Of a stretch of DNA of 6,272 bases, positions 6,242 to 6,272 are shown piece by piece. The translations under genes were made by a program, and so were the position numbers. Where the stretch lies: NCBI GenBank assembly GCA_022545875.1, contig JAKEIF010000054.1, positions 1-6,272 on the forward strand, given 5' to 3'. The notes beneath the pieces are model-generated. The model was not told the DNA's origin. It saw only the letters and a list, made by a program, of their open reading frames with translations, and did no database searches. The stretch comes from Nitrososphaera sp. (GTDB lineage Archaea; Thermoproteota; Nitrososphaeria; Nitrososphaerales; Nitrososphaeraceae). Positions within the stretch are counted from its first letter, which is position 1. Each line of letters begins with the position of its first letter.

Positions 6242-6251
6242 GTTATATAAC
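6242..6251. promoter_or_regulatory. GTTATATAAC perfect palindrome, TATA-box-like
   Basis: This 10-bp perfect palindrome contains TTATATAA, the best archaeal box A candidate in the window. Being symmetric, it could serve a rightward gene beyond the window edge (start of transcription near the last base) or give the minus-strand dehydrogenase a leader of about 125 bases. It shares its arms with the element at 6139-6148. Confidence 0.35.
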
Positions 6252-6272
6252 AACCACGACTGATACGTTAAA

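Noticed and set aside
1..6272. CRISPR array, tRNA/rRNA, insertion sequence or integrase attachment site
   Set aside because: I read for regularly spaced repeats, tRNA arms, transposase motifs and terminal inverted repeats and saw none; genes cover nearly all of the window except the last 180 bp.

Overview
The window looks archaeal and most likely comes from a moderate-GC ammonia-oxidising thaumarchaeote (Nitrososphaera-like). Three things support this. The UDP-sugar epimerase is of archaeal GalE type. The genes use many AGG/AGA and ATA codons. The exported protein on the minus strand ends in a PEF-type archaeal sorting tail, preceded by a beta-rich domain that I associate with thaumarchaeal secreted proteins. 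The lineage is inferred from protein features; no rRNA or ribosomal protein gene is present to confirm it.

Layout. Positions 1-4185 hold four genes on the plus strand: the 3' end of an alkaline-phosphatase/sulfatase-superfamily protein (1-255), a 13-helix GT-C-like membrane protein (about 288-2072), an NAD-dependent UDP-sugar epimerase of the extended SDR family (2075-3031), and a membrane-anchored family 2 glycosyltransferase (3028-4185). The second and third genes are 2 bp apart, and the third and fourth overlap by 4 bp (ATGA), so this is very probably one operon. A short convergent gap (4186-4220) with a T tract separates it from a minus-strand gene (4221-6092). That gene encodes a secreted PQQ-type sugar dehydrogenase beta-propeller with an Ig-like domain, a second beta domain and a C-terminal membrane sorting tail. 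The last 180 bp (6093-6272) are non-coding. They contain the upstream region of the minus-strand gene, two similar GTTA-N2-TAAC palindromes and a small hairpin.

How the genes may work together. The plus-strand set reads as a surface-glycan module. The epimerase would supply a nucleotide sugar, the GT2 enzyme would transfer sugar on the cytoplasmic face, and the GT-C-like protein would transfer a lipid-linked sugar on the outer face. The phosphatase-superfamily protein could act on phosphate or sulfate esters of glycans or lipids. The dehydrogenase has its own promoter side and its own strand and is probably an independent cell-surface protein. I see no CRISPR array, tRNA, rRNA, insertion sequence or other mobile element. 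The locus is coherent but not dramatically novel. Its most interesting parts are the sorted PQQ-type propeller and the uncharacterised GT-C/GT2/epimerase trio.
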